From: Erwinia sp. SLM-02
GTDB lineage: Bacteria; Pseudomonadota; Gammaproteobacteria; Enterobacterales; Enterobacteriaceae
Direction: 5' to 3'
NCBI RefSeq assembly: GCF_037450285.1
Contig: NZ_JAQISN010000001.1
Location: 558,001-622,000, forward strand
DNA length: 64,000 nucleotides
Below, piece by piece: positions 51,217 through 60,521 of the stretch. The notes beneath the pieces were generated by a model that was not told the DNA's origin, searched no databases, and saw nothing but the letters and a program-made list of their open reading frames with translations. Position 1 is the stretch's first letter, and the number at the start of each line of letters is the position of its first letter. Made by a program: the position numbers and the translations under genes.

Positions 51217-52332
51217 ATGACAACCCTGCTCAGGCCTTTTTTGCACGATCGTTTTCTGCATCTGTTAGTGGTTCTGGGCCTGTTGCTGGCCTGCTTTGTT
51301 CCTTTCTCCCTGGCCGAACTGCCCCGAGCGGTTGACTGGCCGACGATGATCACCCTGTGTGGCCTGTTAATGCTGACCAAAGGCATTGAGGCCAGCGGCT
51401 ATTTCGATGCGCTGGGCCGTCGCCTGGTGCAGGGCTTTCACCATCAGCGCCAGCTGGCGCTGTTCCTGGTGGCCGCCGCCGCGCTGCTGTCGACGTTCCT
51501 GACCAATGATGTGGCGCTGTTTATCCTCGTGCCCCTGACGCTTTCGCTGCGGAAATATTCGGCGCTGCCGATTGCGCGGCTGATTATCTTTGAAGCGCTG
51601 GCGGTGAATGCGGGATCGCTGCTGACCCCGATCGGCAATCCACAAAATATTCTGCTGTGGCGTCACGGCGATCTGGGCTTCGGCGGGTTTATCTGGCAGA
51701 TGCTGCCGCTGGCGGTGCTGATGCTGGTGAGTCTGCTGCTGCTGACCGTCTGTTGCTTTCCCGCCCGGCCGATTGAACGCCATCAGCATGAGGAGGAGCC
51801 CCGCTGGCAGCGGCCTCTGCTGATCGTCAGCGCGCTGCTTTATGCGCTGTTTATTGCGGCGCTGGAACAGGATCTGGCGATCTGGGGATTAGGCCTGGTG
51901 TTTGTCGTCTTCCTGCTGATGGCCCGGCGTATTCTGCTGACCATCGACTGGAGCCTGCTGGTGGTGTTTATCGCCATGTTTGTCGACGTGTTTTTGCTGA
52001 CCCGGCTCCCGGTTCTGCAGTCCTCCCTGCACGCCGTCGGCCAGCTGCCGCAGCTGGGGCAGTTTCTGCTGGCGGCGGGCCTGTCGCAGATTATCAGCAA
52101 TGTCCCCACGACCATCCTGCTGCTGAGCAGCCTGCCGCCTTCGGCGCTGCTGGCCTGGGCGGTGAATATCGGCGGTTTCGGTTTATTACCGGGTTCGCTG
52201 GCTAACCTTATCGCGCTGAGAATGGCGAAAGATCGCCGCATCTGGTGGCATTTCCATCTTTATTCCGTGCCGATGCTGCTGTGGGCGCTGGTCAGCGGCT
52301 GGATCCTTCTTTTGATTATTCGTGCTGCCTGA
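51217..52332 (+). CDS. ybiR: Putative inner-membrane anion transporter YbiR
   Basis: YbiR belongs to the ArsB/NhaD/SLC13-like ion-transporter superfamily; its substrate is unknown. The 371-residue protein has about ten helices, with the re-entrant-loop motifs FLTNDVALFILVPLTLSL and LTPIGNPQNILLW in the first half and ISNVPTTILLLSSLPPSALL in the second. It matches E. coli YbiR in length and in position after mntR. Co-transcription with mntR hints at metal homeostasis, but that is inference. Confidence 0.92.
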   Translation: MTTLLRPFLHDRFLHLLVVLGLLLACFVPFSLAELPRAVDWPTMITLCGLLMLTKGIEASGYFDALGRRLVQGFHHQRQLALFLVAAAALLSTFLTNDVALFILVPLTLSLRKYSALPIARLIIFEALAVNAGSLLTPIGNPQNILLWRHGDLGFGGFIWQMLPLAVLMLVSLLLLTVCCFPARPIERHQHEEEPRWQRPLLIVSALLYALFIAALEQDLAIWGLGLVFVVFLLMARRILLTIDWSLLVVFIAMFVDVFLLTRLPVLQSSLHAVGQLPQLGQFLLAAGLSQIISNVPTTILLLSSLPPSALLAWAVNIGGFGLLPGSLANLIALRMAKDRRIWWHFHLYSVPMLLWALVSGWILLLIIRAA

Positions 52333-52451
52333 ACCCCGGGCAGCCTGGTTTCGTCAAGAAAGCCTGGTAATTGTCAATTTACGCTTTATGTTTAAATCAG
52401 ACTGACTCATTGCGACTTAATTTTGAGTGCACCTTCTGATTGATGGGAACT

Positions 52452-53582
52452 ATGGCTAATCAAACGACTTCAGCATCGACTGATGAGACCGCTCATCAGC
52501 ACGACCAGCAATCCCCGAACCACGATGACAACGACACTCCCCGCAAACGGCCCGGCAAAAAACCGCTGATTATCCTCGCGATAGTGGTGGTGGTGATGCT
52601 GGTGATTGCGCTGTGGTTCTGGCTGACTACCCGTAATATTGAAACCACCGATGACGCCTTTACCGAGGCGGACGCCGTGACTATCTCACCGAAAACCTCA
52701 GGCTATGTGACCGAGCTCAGGGTGAAAGACAACCAGCGGGTGAAGAAGGGCGATCTGCTGGTGGTGATCGATCCGCGCGATACCACCGCACAGCAGGCGC
52801 AGGCGCAGGCACAGCTCAGTCTGGCCCAGGCTCAGCTGCATCAGGCCCAGGCGCAGCTCAGCCTGGCGAAGGTGCAGTATCCGGCGCAAAAAGATCAGGC
52901 GCTGGCGCAGCAGGCACGCGCAGAGGCCAACTATGTCAATGCGCTGTCTGACGATAAACGTCAGCGTAACGTCGATCCGCGCGCCACCTCGCAGCGCAAT
53001 ATTGATTCTGCCAGCGCCCAGCTGCGATCCGCGAAAGCGGAGCTGGAAAATGCCAAAGCGCAGGTGGAAGTGGCCTCGCAGGTGGCTCTGCAAATTCGCC
53101 AGCAGGAGACCAACGTTGAAGCCCGCCAGAGCCAGGTTGAACAGGCGCAGGCGCAGCTCAACGTGGCCAATCTGAATCTCTCATACACCGAAGTGCGCGC
53201 GCCGTACGATGGCTTTGTCACCAAGCGTAATGTGCAGGTGGGCACGCTGGTGCAGGCGGGATCCTCACTGTTCTCGCTGGTGTCGCCGGAGGTGTGGATC
53301 GTCGCTAACTTTAAAGAGTCGCAGCTGCGGCGCATGAAGCCGGGCGATAAGGTGGAAATCGGCGTGGATGCGTGGCCGGATCTGAAGCTTGAAGGGCACG
53401 TCGACAGCGTGCAGATGGGTTCCGGTTCCCGCTTCTCGGCCTTCCCGTCGGAAAACGCCACCGGTAACTATGTGAAAATCGTGCAGCGCGTTCCGGTTAA
53501 AATCGTTATCGACAGGGGGCTGGATCCGAATCACCCGCTGCCGATTGGCCTCTCCGTTGAGCCGAAGGTGACGGTGGAATGA
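52452..53582 (+). CDS. EmrA-type membrane fusion protein (HlyD family)
   Basis: This periplasmic adaptor works with a DHA2-type MFS pump. The 376-residue protein begins with a ~40-residue polar cytoplasmic tail rich in His, Gln and Asp. One membrane anchor follows (PLIILAIVVVVMLVIALWFW), then TTDDAFTEADAVTISPKTSGYV, a long Gln/Ala coiled coil (about 110-210, repeated AQAQAQLSLAQAQLHQ), and NLNLSYTEVRAPYDGFVTKR. The ATG at 52452 matches the family start; upstream TTG and ATG codons are also in frame. It overlaps the next gene by 4 bp. No EmrR/MprA regulator adjoins. Confidence 0.94.
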   Translation: MANQTTSASTDETAHQHDQQSPNHDDNDTPRKRPGKKPLIILAIVVVVMLVIALWFWLTTRNIETTDDAFTEADAVTISPKTSGYVTELRVKDNQRVKKGDLLVVIDPRDTTAQQAQAQAQLSLAQAQLHQAQAQLSLAKVQYPAQKDQALAQQARAEANYVNALSDDKRQRNVDPRATSQRNIDSASAQLRSAKAELENAKAQVEVASQVALQIRQQETNVEARQSQVEQAQAQLNVANLNLSYTEVRAPYDGFVTKRNVQVGTLVQAGSSLFSLVSPEVWIVANFKESQLRRMKPGDKVEIGVDAWPDLKLEGHVDSVQMGSGSRFSAFPSENATGNYVKIVQRVPVKIVIDRGLDPNHPLPIGLSVEPKVTVE

Positions 53583-55147
53583 CCCCCGGCCAGAGCTGGA
53601 AGCCGTCCAGTAACCCCTGGCTGGTGGCCATGACGGTCACGCTGGCGGTATTCATGGAAATCCTGGATACCACCATCGTCAACGTGGCCCTGCCGCACGT
53701 GGCGGGCTCGCTCTCAGCCAGCTATGACGAATCCACCTGGGTGCTGACCTCGTACCTGGTGGCCAACGGCATCGTGCTGCCGATTTCTGCCTTCCTCAGC
53801 CGCCTGCTGGGGCGCAAGCAGTTCTTCCTGATCTGTATTGTGATGTTCACCGTCTGTTCGTTCCTTTGCGGCATTGCCACCGAACTGTGGCAAATCATTC
53901 TGTTTCGTGTGATGCAGGGCTTCTTTGGCGGTGGCCTTCAGCCGGTGCAGCAGTCGGTGCTGCTGGATTATTTCAAACCGGAAGATCGCGGCAAAGCGTT
54001 CGGCCTCTCTTCCATCGCGGTGATCGTCGCACCGGTCATGGGCCCGACGCTGGGGGGCTGGATCACCGACAACTACAGCTGGCGCTGGGTGTTCTTTATC
54101 AATATCCCGGTGGGGATCCTCAGCGTGCTGGCGATTTATCAGCTGCTGGAAGATCCGCCGTGGGAGCGCAAGTGGGCGAAGGGCAAACTGCGCGTGGACT
54201 ATATCGGCATCAGCCTGATTACCCTTGGGCTGGGCTGCCTGCAGGTAATGATGGATCGCGGTGAAGATGAAGACTGGTTCAACTCCAGCTTTATCGTCAC
54301 CTTTGGTCTGCTGGCGCTGACCGGTATTGTTGGCGCGATCTACTGGCTGCTGTATGCCAAAAAACCGGTGGTCGATCTGCACGTGCTGAAGGACCGTAAC
54401 TTTGCGGTGGCGGGGCTGCTGATGGCCGGAATGGCGGCGATACTCTACGGCAGTTCGGTGGTGATCCCCCAACTGGCGCAGCAGGATCTGGGCTATACCG
54501 CCACGCTTTCCGGCCTGGTACTGTCGCCGGGGGCGGTGCTGATCGTGCTGTCGATCCCGCTGGTGCTGAAGCTGATGCCGCTGATACAGACCCGGCTGAT
54601 TATCGCCTTCGGCTTCACGCTGCTGATGCTGTCGTTTATCTATTCGGCCACGCTGACCCCGGATATCGACTTCACCACGCTGGTGATGATGCGCAGCGCG
54701 CAAACCATCGGGCTGGGCTTCCTGTTTGTGCCGCTGACTACCATTGCGTTCGTCACTATCCCGCAGCGGCTCAACGCCGACGCCTCGGCGCTGTTTACCA
54801 TGTTCCGTAACGTGGCCGGTTCCATCGGTATTTCGCTGTCCACGGCGATGATAACCGAGCGAACCCAGGCGCGGAGCGCGGAGATGGTGCACAACATGAC
54901 GCCGCTCAACGAGCCGTTCAATCTTGCCGTAGAGCGCTGGGCGCAGGGCGTGCGCGACTTTGTCCATATGGCGGGCGATCCCATCACCATTGCAACCGGG
55001 CAGCTCTACCAGCAGATGATCGTGCAGGCGAGGTTCCTCGCCTATATTGACGTCTTTATGGGCCTGAGCATTGTGGCCCTGATCCTGATTCCATTTTGTC
55101 TATTGCTGTCGCCGATTAAGAGCGAAGGCAGTGCGGGAGCACACTGA
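53579..55147 (+). CDS. EmrB-type DHA2 family multidrug MFS permease
   Basis: This 14-helix, proton-coupled drug exporter has 522 residues. TM1 carries FMEILDTTIVNVALPHVAGSL, the DHA2 signature. Motif A is SRLLGRKQFF, motif C in TM5 is VAPVMGPTLGGWITD, and FKPEDRGKAFGLSS precedes TM5. It forms a tripartite system with the adaptor upstream and the outer-membrane lipoprotein downstream. Translation is coupled to the adaptor gene (ATGA). Confidence 0.94.
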   Translation: MTPGQSWKPSSNPWLVAMTVTLAVFMEILDTTIVNVALPHVAGSLSASYDESTWVLTSYLVANGIVLPISAFLSRLLGRKQFFLICIVMFTVCSFLCGIATELWQIILFRVMQGFFGGGLQPVQQSVLLDYFKPEDRGKAFGLSSIAVIVAPVMGPTLGGWITDNYSWRWVFFINIPVGILSVLAIYQLLEDPPWERKWAKGKLRVDYIGISLITLGLGCLQVMMDRGEDEDWFNSSFIVTFGLLALTGIVGAIYWLLYAKKPVVDLHVLKDRNFAVAGLLMAGMAAILYGSSVVIPQLAQQDLGYTATLSGLVLSPGAVLIVLSIPLVLKLMPLIQTRLIIAFGFTLLMLSFIYSATLTPDIDFTTLVMMRSAQTIGLGFLFVPLTTIAFVTIPQRLNADASALFTMFRNVAGSIGISLSTAMITERTQARSAEMVHNMTPLNEPFNLAVERWAQGVRDFVHMAGDPITIATGQLYQQMIVQARFLAYIDVFMGLSIVALILIPFCLLLSPIKSEGSAGAH

Positions 55148-55148
55148 G

Positions 55149-56699
55149 ATGCACGTTTATTTCCCTCCGGCCCGTTCGCGAACGGCAGCGCTGGTGGCCG
55201 CAGTGCTGGCGCTGAGCGCCTGTGCCGTTGGCCCTGATTATCAGGTTCCCAAACCCACCACGCCGGCCAGCTTTAACAGCATGCAGTCGGGCAGCGCATC
55301 GCGCCCGCAGGCGACGGCGGTGAACGCCAGCTGGTGGAAATCCTTTAACGATCCGCAGCTGGACAGCCTGATTGAGCGGGCGATTGCCGGCAATCTGTCG
55401 CTGCAGCAGGCGGTACTGCGCATTGCCGGCGCGCGCCAGCAGCTGAGCCAGGCGCGCGGTGCCTGGGCACCCTCGGTTAACGGCAACGCCAGATTTACCC
55501 GGCAGCAGCTAGGCATCAAGGGCGAGCTGGAATCCGAAGGGGCCTACGATCGCCTGGATCAGGTTGATACCGACACTGACCTGAAACCGGTGCTGGACAG
55601 CCTGTCTAAACCCGTTGGCCTCTACCAGGGCAGCTTTGATGCCTCCTGGGAGCTGGATATGTGGGGTAAAGTCCGCCGTCAGGTCGAAATGGCCGGCGCG
55701 CAGCAGCAGCAGTCGATAGAAAACCGCAATGACGCGCTGGTGTCGCTGGAGGCGGAAGTGGCCAGGGCCTATCTGCAGCTGCGCGGCGCGCAGGCGATCA
55801 CCGCGACGCTGGAAACGCAGATTGCCGTGGCGCAGCAGACGCTGGAGCTGACCCAGAGCCAGCAGCGCAACGGGCTGGCACCGCAGACCAACGTGGAGAA
55901 CGCTCGTGCCCAGTACAACCTGCTGCGCTCCCAGCTGCCGCAGTATCAGGCGCAGATCCATCAGGCGATGAACGGCCTGGCGGTGCTGACCGGGCGGGTG
56001 CCCGGCGCGCTGGATGGTGAACTGGCGGCCAGCAAAGCGTTCCCTGCGCTGCCGCAGGTGGTGCCGGTCGGTATCCCTGCCACGCTGGCCCGTCGCCGCC
56101 CTGATGTCCGCGAGGCGGAAGCCAGTCTGCACGCCGCTACGGCGAATATCGGCGTGTCGGTGGCCGAACTGTTCCCGAGCGTGTCGCTGACCGGCCAGTT
56201 TGGCATGCGCAACAGCGATGCCAGCTACCTGGACAACTGGAGCAGCCACTTCTACAGCTACGGCCCGTCCGTCTCTATCCCGATATTCCAGGGAGGGCGG
56301 CTGGTATCCAGCGTGAAAGTGGCGCGTGCGCAGCAGGCCAGCGCCGCGCTGGGCTACCGGCAGACGGTGCTGACCGCGCTGCAGGATGTGGAAAACGCGC
56401 TGGTCAGCTACCGCAGCGATCAGCAGCAGGTGGTCGGGCTGGATGAAACGGTGAAGGCGCAGCAGTCGGCGTTCAATCTGGCCAGCGACAGCTATCGACA
56501 GGGGATTTCTTCGTTTATTGAAGCGCTCGACGCCCAGCGCCAGCTGGCGCAGGCGCAGCAGCAGGCCGAGCAGGCGAGGGTGCAGACCGGGCTGGACCTG
56601 GTGGCGCTGTATAAAGCGCTGGGCGGCGGCTGGGAGAATTATCAGGATGTCACCCTGCCGGAATATTCCGTATTTGGCCCGGCGGAAACCCCGCAGTAA
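55149..56699 (+). CDS. Outer-membrane efflux lipoprotein (NodT family)
   Basis: This TolC-like channel completes the EmrAB-type operon. The 516-residue precursor has the lipobox LSAC followed by AVGPDYQVPKPTTPASF. Two efflux-protein repeats have long helices (LQQAVLRIAGARQQLSQARG; LARRRPDVREAEASLHAATA). The start is taken at 55149, one base after the emrB-type stop; the longer open frame overlaps that gene. E. coli emrAB lacks such a gene and uses TolC, so this operon is the self-contained type. GAGCCTCC/GGGGGCTC pair at 56713-56732 just past the stop. Confidence 0.93.
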   Translation: MHVYFPPARSRTAALVAAVLALSACAVGPDYQVPKPTTPASFNSMQSGSASRPQATAVNASWWKSFNDPQLDSLIERAIAGNLSLQQAVLRIAGARQQLSQARGAWAPSVNGNARFTRQQLGIKGELESEGAYDRLDQVDTDTDLKPVLDSLSKPVGLYQGSFDASWELDMWGKVRRQVEMAGAQQQQSIENRNDALVSLEAEVARAYLQLRGAQAITATLETQIAVAQQTLELTQSQQRNGLAPQTNVENARAQYNLLRSQLPQYQAQIHQAMNGLAVLTGRVPGALDGELAASKAFPALPQVVPVGIPATLARRRPDVREAEASLHAATANIGVSVAELFPSVSLTGQFGMRNSDASYLDNWSSHFYSYGPSVSIPIFQGGRLVSSVKVARAQQASAALGYRQTVLTALQDVENALVSYRSDQQQVVGLDETVKAQQSAFNLASDSYRQGISSFIEALDAQRQLAQAQQQAEQARVQTGLDLVALYKALGGGWENYQDVTLPEYSVFGPAETPQ

Positions 56700-57253
56700 T
56701 ATCGCTTTTGCCGAGCCTCCATTCGGGGGCTCACTCCTCTTCGTACTACGCCATTCCCGATGCCGCTTCCTCAATGTTTATCACCCGGCAGATTTACCCC
56801 CTGTATTAACTCCGGTTATCTATCGCAACGCTCACCCGGATGGATAACGATGAGAGCGATGATGATGTAATGATAAATAAAACATCATTAGCATAACGTA
56901 TTGATTTTAAGGTTTTTTAAATCTATTTTGGCTGGGATTTAAATGAATGCCTGAATGATAGATAGCTATCATGGATATTATTTATGAAATTTAAATTCTC
57001 TTTTTTCATGATATGAAATGAAACGGCAGGCATATTACCTCACCAGTTCAACCCTGAAAGCGAATTAATGAGTCTTGCGTCACAAAATAAAGGGAGTAAT
57101 GAGATCGCTGCCTCAAAATTTAATTTTCATTGTTAATAAAAATGAAAAAAATGATCTAAATTGGTCATGCAGGCGGTTGTTGTTAAAACAAGGTTGAGTT
57201 TTTCCGCTCTGTCCCCTTACCAACCAGGTCGTTAAGAGGTCTTTGTAGTCACT
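56700..57253. other. Intergenic region before the sugar-porter gene
   Basis: These 554 bp hold no convincing gene. After the hairpin at 56713-56732 the sequence turns AT-rich from about 56860. It contains several ATGAT/ATCAT words, but none is arranged clearly enough to call an operator. It must include the promoter of the gene at 57254. Confidence 0.5.
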
Positions 57254-58744
57254 ATGGCAAAAGAACAATATATAAGCGCTAACCGGGCATCAGGTCCCAA
57301 TAGCAACACCAAAACGGAACCCCTCGTGAAAGTGATTGCCGCCATCGCTACGCTTGGTGGCCTGCTGTTTGGCTATGACACCGGCGTTATTTCCGGCGCC
57401 CTGCTGTTTATGGGCGACGAGTTACACCTTACTCCCTTCACTACCGGACTGGTCACCAGCTCACTGCTGTTTGGTGCGGCGTTTGGCGCACTGTTCTCCG
57501 GTCATTTCGCCGCCGCGGTCGGGCGCAGAAAGATCATCATCACCCTGGCGATAATCTTCGCGATGGGTTCGATCGGCACCTCGCTGGCCCCTGACGTGGA
57601 GTGGATGATCTTCTTCCGCGTGGTGCTGGGCGTTGCCGTCGGCGGCGCGTCGGCAACCGTACCGGTTTATATCGCGGAAATTGCGCCCGCCAACAAGCGT
57701 GGGCAGTTGGTGACGATCCAGGAGCTGATGATCGTTTCCGGTCAGATGCTGGCCTACATCTCCAACGCCGGGTTTAACGCGGCCTGGGGCGGGCATGATA
57801 CCTGGCGCTGGATGCTGTTCGTTGCCACGGTTCCCGCGGTGCTGCTGTGGTTTGGCATGATGTTTATGCCGGACACGCCGCGCTGGTACGCGATGCAAGG
57901 GCGGCTGGCCGAAGCACGTAAGGTGCTGGAGCGCACGCGTGCGAAGGAAGACGTGGAGTGGGAGCTGGAGGAGATTACCGAAACGCTGGAAGAAGAGGAC
58001 CGCCAGCAAACGCGCTCCAGCGTCCGCGAGCTGAAAAAGCCCTGGCTGTTTAAGCTGTTTCTGATCGGCGTGGGCATTGCCGTTATTCAGCAAACGTCGG
58101 GCGTGAACACCATCATGTACTACGCGCCGACCATGCTGAAAGCGGTGGGCATGAGCACCGACGCCGCGCTGTTCGCCACTATTGCCAACGGCGCTATCTC
58201 GGTGCTGATGACCTTTGTTGGCATCTGGCTGCTGGGGCGTCTTGGCCGCCGCACGCTGGTGAAAATCGGCCAGTTTGGCTGCACCGCCTGCCTGTTCTTT
58301 ATCGGCGCGGTCAGCTATTTCATGCCGGAAACCCTCAATGGTGAAGTGGATGTTCTGCGCAGTTACATGGTGCTGCTGGGCATGCTGATGTTTTTAAGCT
58401 TCCAGCAGGGGGCGCTGTCTCCGGTGACCTGGCTGCTGCTATCTGAAATCTTCCCGACCCGCCTGCGCGGCGTCTTTATGGGCGGTGCGGTGTTCGCGAT
58501 GTGGATTGCCAACTTCCTTATTTCACTCGCTTTCCCGCTGCTGCTGGCAAGCGTGGGCCTTTCCGGCGCTTTCTTTATTTTCGGTCTGATTGGCGTCTGC
58601 GGTGCGCTGTTCGTGATTAAATGCGTGCCGGAAACCCGTAACCGCAGCCTGGAGCAGATTGAACATTATCTGCACGACTGGCTGAGTAAAGAGGATGAGG
58701 CCGCAACGCCGGCCCCGGCAAAGAACAAAGCGGAAAGCCACTAA
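57254..58744 (+). CDS. Sugar porter family MFS transporter
   Basis: This 496-residue, 12-helix sugar:H+ symporter belongs to the group of XylE, GalP, AraE and bacterial inositol carriers. TM1 has GGLLFGYDTGVISGALLFM. Sugar-porter signatures PVYIAEIAPANKRGQLV, RWMLFVATVPAVLL and PDTPRWY follow, then QQTSGVNTIMYYAP (sugar-binding QQxxG-N) in TM7 and PVTWLLLSEIFPTRLRG near TM10, and VPETRNRSLEQIE. A ~25-residue polar N-terminus and a Pro/Ala C-tail flank the core. The sugar is not determined. It is monocistronic with a strong terminator. Confidence 0.93.
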   Translation: MAKEQYISANRASGPNSNTKTEPLVKVIAAIATLGGLLFGYDTGVISGALLFMGDELHLTPFTTGLVTSSLLFGAAFGALFSGHFAAAVGRRKIIITLAIIFAMGSIGTSLAPDVEWMIFFRVVLGVAVGGASATVPVYIAEIAPANKRGQLVTIQELMIVSGQMLAYISNAGFNAAWGGHDTWRWMLFVATVPAVLLWFGMMFMPDTPRWYAMQGRLAEARKVLERTRAKEDVEWELEEITETLEEEDRQQTRSSVRELKKPWLFKLFLIGVGIAVIQQTSGVNTIMYYAPTMLKAVGMSTDAALFATIANGAISVLMTFVGIWLLGRLGRRTLVKIGQFGCTACLFFIGAVSYFMPETLNGEVDVLRSYMVLLGMLMFLSFQQGALSPVTWLLLSEIFPTRLRGVFMGGAVFAMWIANFLISLAFPLLLASVGLSGAFFIFGLIGVCGALFVIKCVPETRNRSLEQIEHYLHDWLSKEDEAATPAPAKNKAESH

Positions 58745-58750
58745 GCTTCC

Positions 58751-58775
58751 GGCCGGGCAATCGCCCGGCCTTTTT
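58751..58775 (+). terminator. Intrinsic terminator of the sugar-porter gene
   Basis: GGCCGGGC (58751-58758) pairs with GCCCGGCC (58763-58770) across AATC, followed by five T residues. Confidence 0.92.
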
Positions 58776-58893
58776 ACGCCCTCAACGTGATGACCTCTGC
58801 CGCCTGCCGCACCAGCGCACTGTATTCGCCGCGCCGTTTTTGGCATAATGCGCGCTGACTCACATCCTCACTACGTAAAATAAAGGCTATCCT

Positions 58894-60486
58894 GTGCTAG
58901 TTTCCAGCAACGTCACCATGCAGTTTGGCAGTAAGCCGCTGTTCGAAAACATTTCTGTCAAATTCGGCGGCGGCAACCGCTACGGTCTGATCGGTGCCAA
59001 CGGCAGCGGTAAGTCCACCTTTATGAAAATTCTTGGTAGCGATCTGGTGCCTTCTGCCGGTAACGTCTCCATCGATCCGAACGAACGTATCGGTAAGCTG
59101 CGCCAGGATCAATTCGCCTTCGAGCAGTATTCCGTGCTGGATACGGTGATCATGGGCCACGGTGAACTGTGGGCGGTGAAGGAAGAGCGTGATGCTATTT
59201 ATGCGCTGCCGGAAATGAGCGAGGAAGATGGCTATAAGGTCGCCGACCTCGAAGAGCAGTACGGCGAAATGGACGGTTACACCGCGGAAGCGCGCGCCGG
59301 TGAACTGCTGCTGGGCGTGGGTATTCCGCTGGAGCAGCATTACGGCCCGATGAGCGAAGTAGCACCCGGCTGGAAGCTGCGCGTATTGCTGGCGCAGGCG
59401 CTGTTCTCTAACCCGGAAATCCTGCTGCTTGACGAACCGACGAACAACCTGGACATCGATACCATTCGCTGGCTGGAGCAGGTGCTGAACGAGCGTAACA
59501 GTACCATGATTATTATCTCGCACGACCGTCACTTCCTGAATATGGTCTGCACGCATATGGCCGATCTGGACTACGGTGAACTGCGCGTTTATCCGGGCAA
59601 CTACGACGAATATATGACGGCCGCCACCCAGGCGCGTGAACGTCTGCTGTCGGATAACGCCAAGAAAAAGGCGCAGATCAATGAACTGCAGTCCTTCGTC
59701 AGCCGCTTCAGCGCCAACGCCTCGAAATCCCGTCAGGCAACCTCTCGCGCCAAGCAGATTGATAAAATCAAGCTGGATGAAGTGAAAGCGTCCAGCCGCC
59801 AGAACCCGTTTATCCGCTTTGAGCAGGATAAAAAGCTGTTCCGTAACGCGCTGACCCTTGAAGCCGTGACCAAAGGTTTCGACAACGGTCCGCTGTTTAA
59901 AAACCTGAACGCGCTGCTGGAAGTCGGTGAGAAGCTGGCGATCATTGGGCCGAACGGTATCGGTAAAACCACCCTGCTGAAAACGCTGGTCGGCGAGCTG
60001 ACTCCGGATTCCGGAACCGTTAAATGGTCTGAAAACGCGCAGATTGGCTATTATGCGCAGGACCATGCTCATGACTTCAGCGACAATCTCACCGTGTTTG
60101 ACTGGATGAGCCAGTGGATGCAGGAAGGGGACGACGAGCAGGCAGTACGCAGCATCCTCGGCCGTCTGCTGTTCAGCCAGGACGACATCAAGAAGCCTGC
60201 TAAAGTGCTTTCCGGTGGGGAAAAGGGTCGTATGCTGTTCGGTAAGCTGATGATGCAGAAACCGAATATCCTGATTATGGATGAACCAACCAACCACCTG
60301 GATATGGAATCCATCGAAGCGCTGAATATGGCGCTGGAAATGTACGAAGGAACGCTGATCTTCGTTTCTCACGACCGTGAGTTCGTCAGCTCGCTGGCAA
60401 CCCGCGTGATTGATATGTCTCCGGGCAAGCTCACCGACTTTACCGGCAACTACGAAGATTACCTGCGCAGCCAGGGCATCGTCTAA
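58894..60486 (+). CDS. ybiT: ABC-F family ATPase YbiT
   Basis: YbiT is a cytoplasmic ABC-F protein with two ATPase domains and no membrane part; ABC-F proteins act on the ribosome. The 530-residue protein has Walker A motifs at 34-42 (GANGSGKST) and 352-360 (GPNGIGKTT), Walker B LLLDEPTNNLDID and LIMDEPTNHLDME, and the linker (~240-300) that reaches the ribosomal P/E-site tRNA. The start codon is GTG with AAAGG 8 bp upstream; E. coli ybiT also begins at this residue. Confidence 0.97.
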   Translation: MLVSSNVTMQFGSKPLFENISVKFGGGNRYGLIGANGSGKSTFMKILGSDLVPSAGNVSIDPNERIGKLRQDQFAFEQYSVLDTVIMGHGELWAVKEERDAIYALPEMSEEDGYKVADLEEQYGEMDGYTAEARAGELLLGVGIPLEQHYGPMSEVAPGWKLRVLLAQALFSNPEILLLDEPTNNLDIDTIRWLEQVLNERNSTMIIISHDRHFLNMVCTHMADLDYGELRVYPGNYDEYMTAATQARERLLSDNAKKKAQINELQSFVSRFSANASKSRQATSRAKQIDKIKLDEVKASSRQNPFIRFEQDKKLFRNALTLEAVTKGFDNGPLFKNLNALLEVGEKLAIIGPNGIGKTTLLKTLVGELTPDSGTVKWSENAQIGYYAQDHAHDFSDNLTVFDWMSQWMQEGDDEQAVRSILGRLLFSQDDIKKPAKVLSGGEKGRMLFGKLMMQKPNILIMDEPTNHLDMESIEALNMALEMYEGTLIFVSHDREFVSSLATRVIDMSPGKLTDFTGNYEDYLRSQGIV

Positions 60487-60494
60487 CGTGCTTT

Positions 60495-60520
60495 CGTGGG
60501 CCAGATGCTTCTGGCCCACG
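60495..60520. terminator. Hairpin between convergent ybiT and the GGDEF gene
   Basis: CGTGGGCCAGA (60495-60505) pairs perfectly with TCTGGCCCACG (60510-60520) across TGCT. It is the only structure in the 35-bp gap between the two stops. There is no U-tract. Confidence 0.6.
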
Positions 60521-60521
60521 C

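Noticed and set aside
53714..54967. 417-codon open frame antisense to the EmrB-type gene
   Set aside because: It is a long antisense shadow in GC-rich coding DNA; the plus-strand protein has clear MFS motifs throughout.
58897..60519. 540-codon open frame antisense to ybiT
   Set aside because: It mirrors ybiT codon for codon, and ybiT carries intact ABC-F motifs. Antisense open frames of this kind arise from codon bias.
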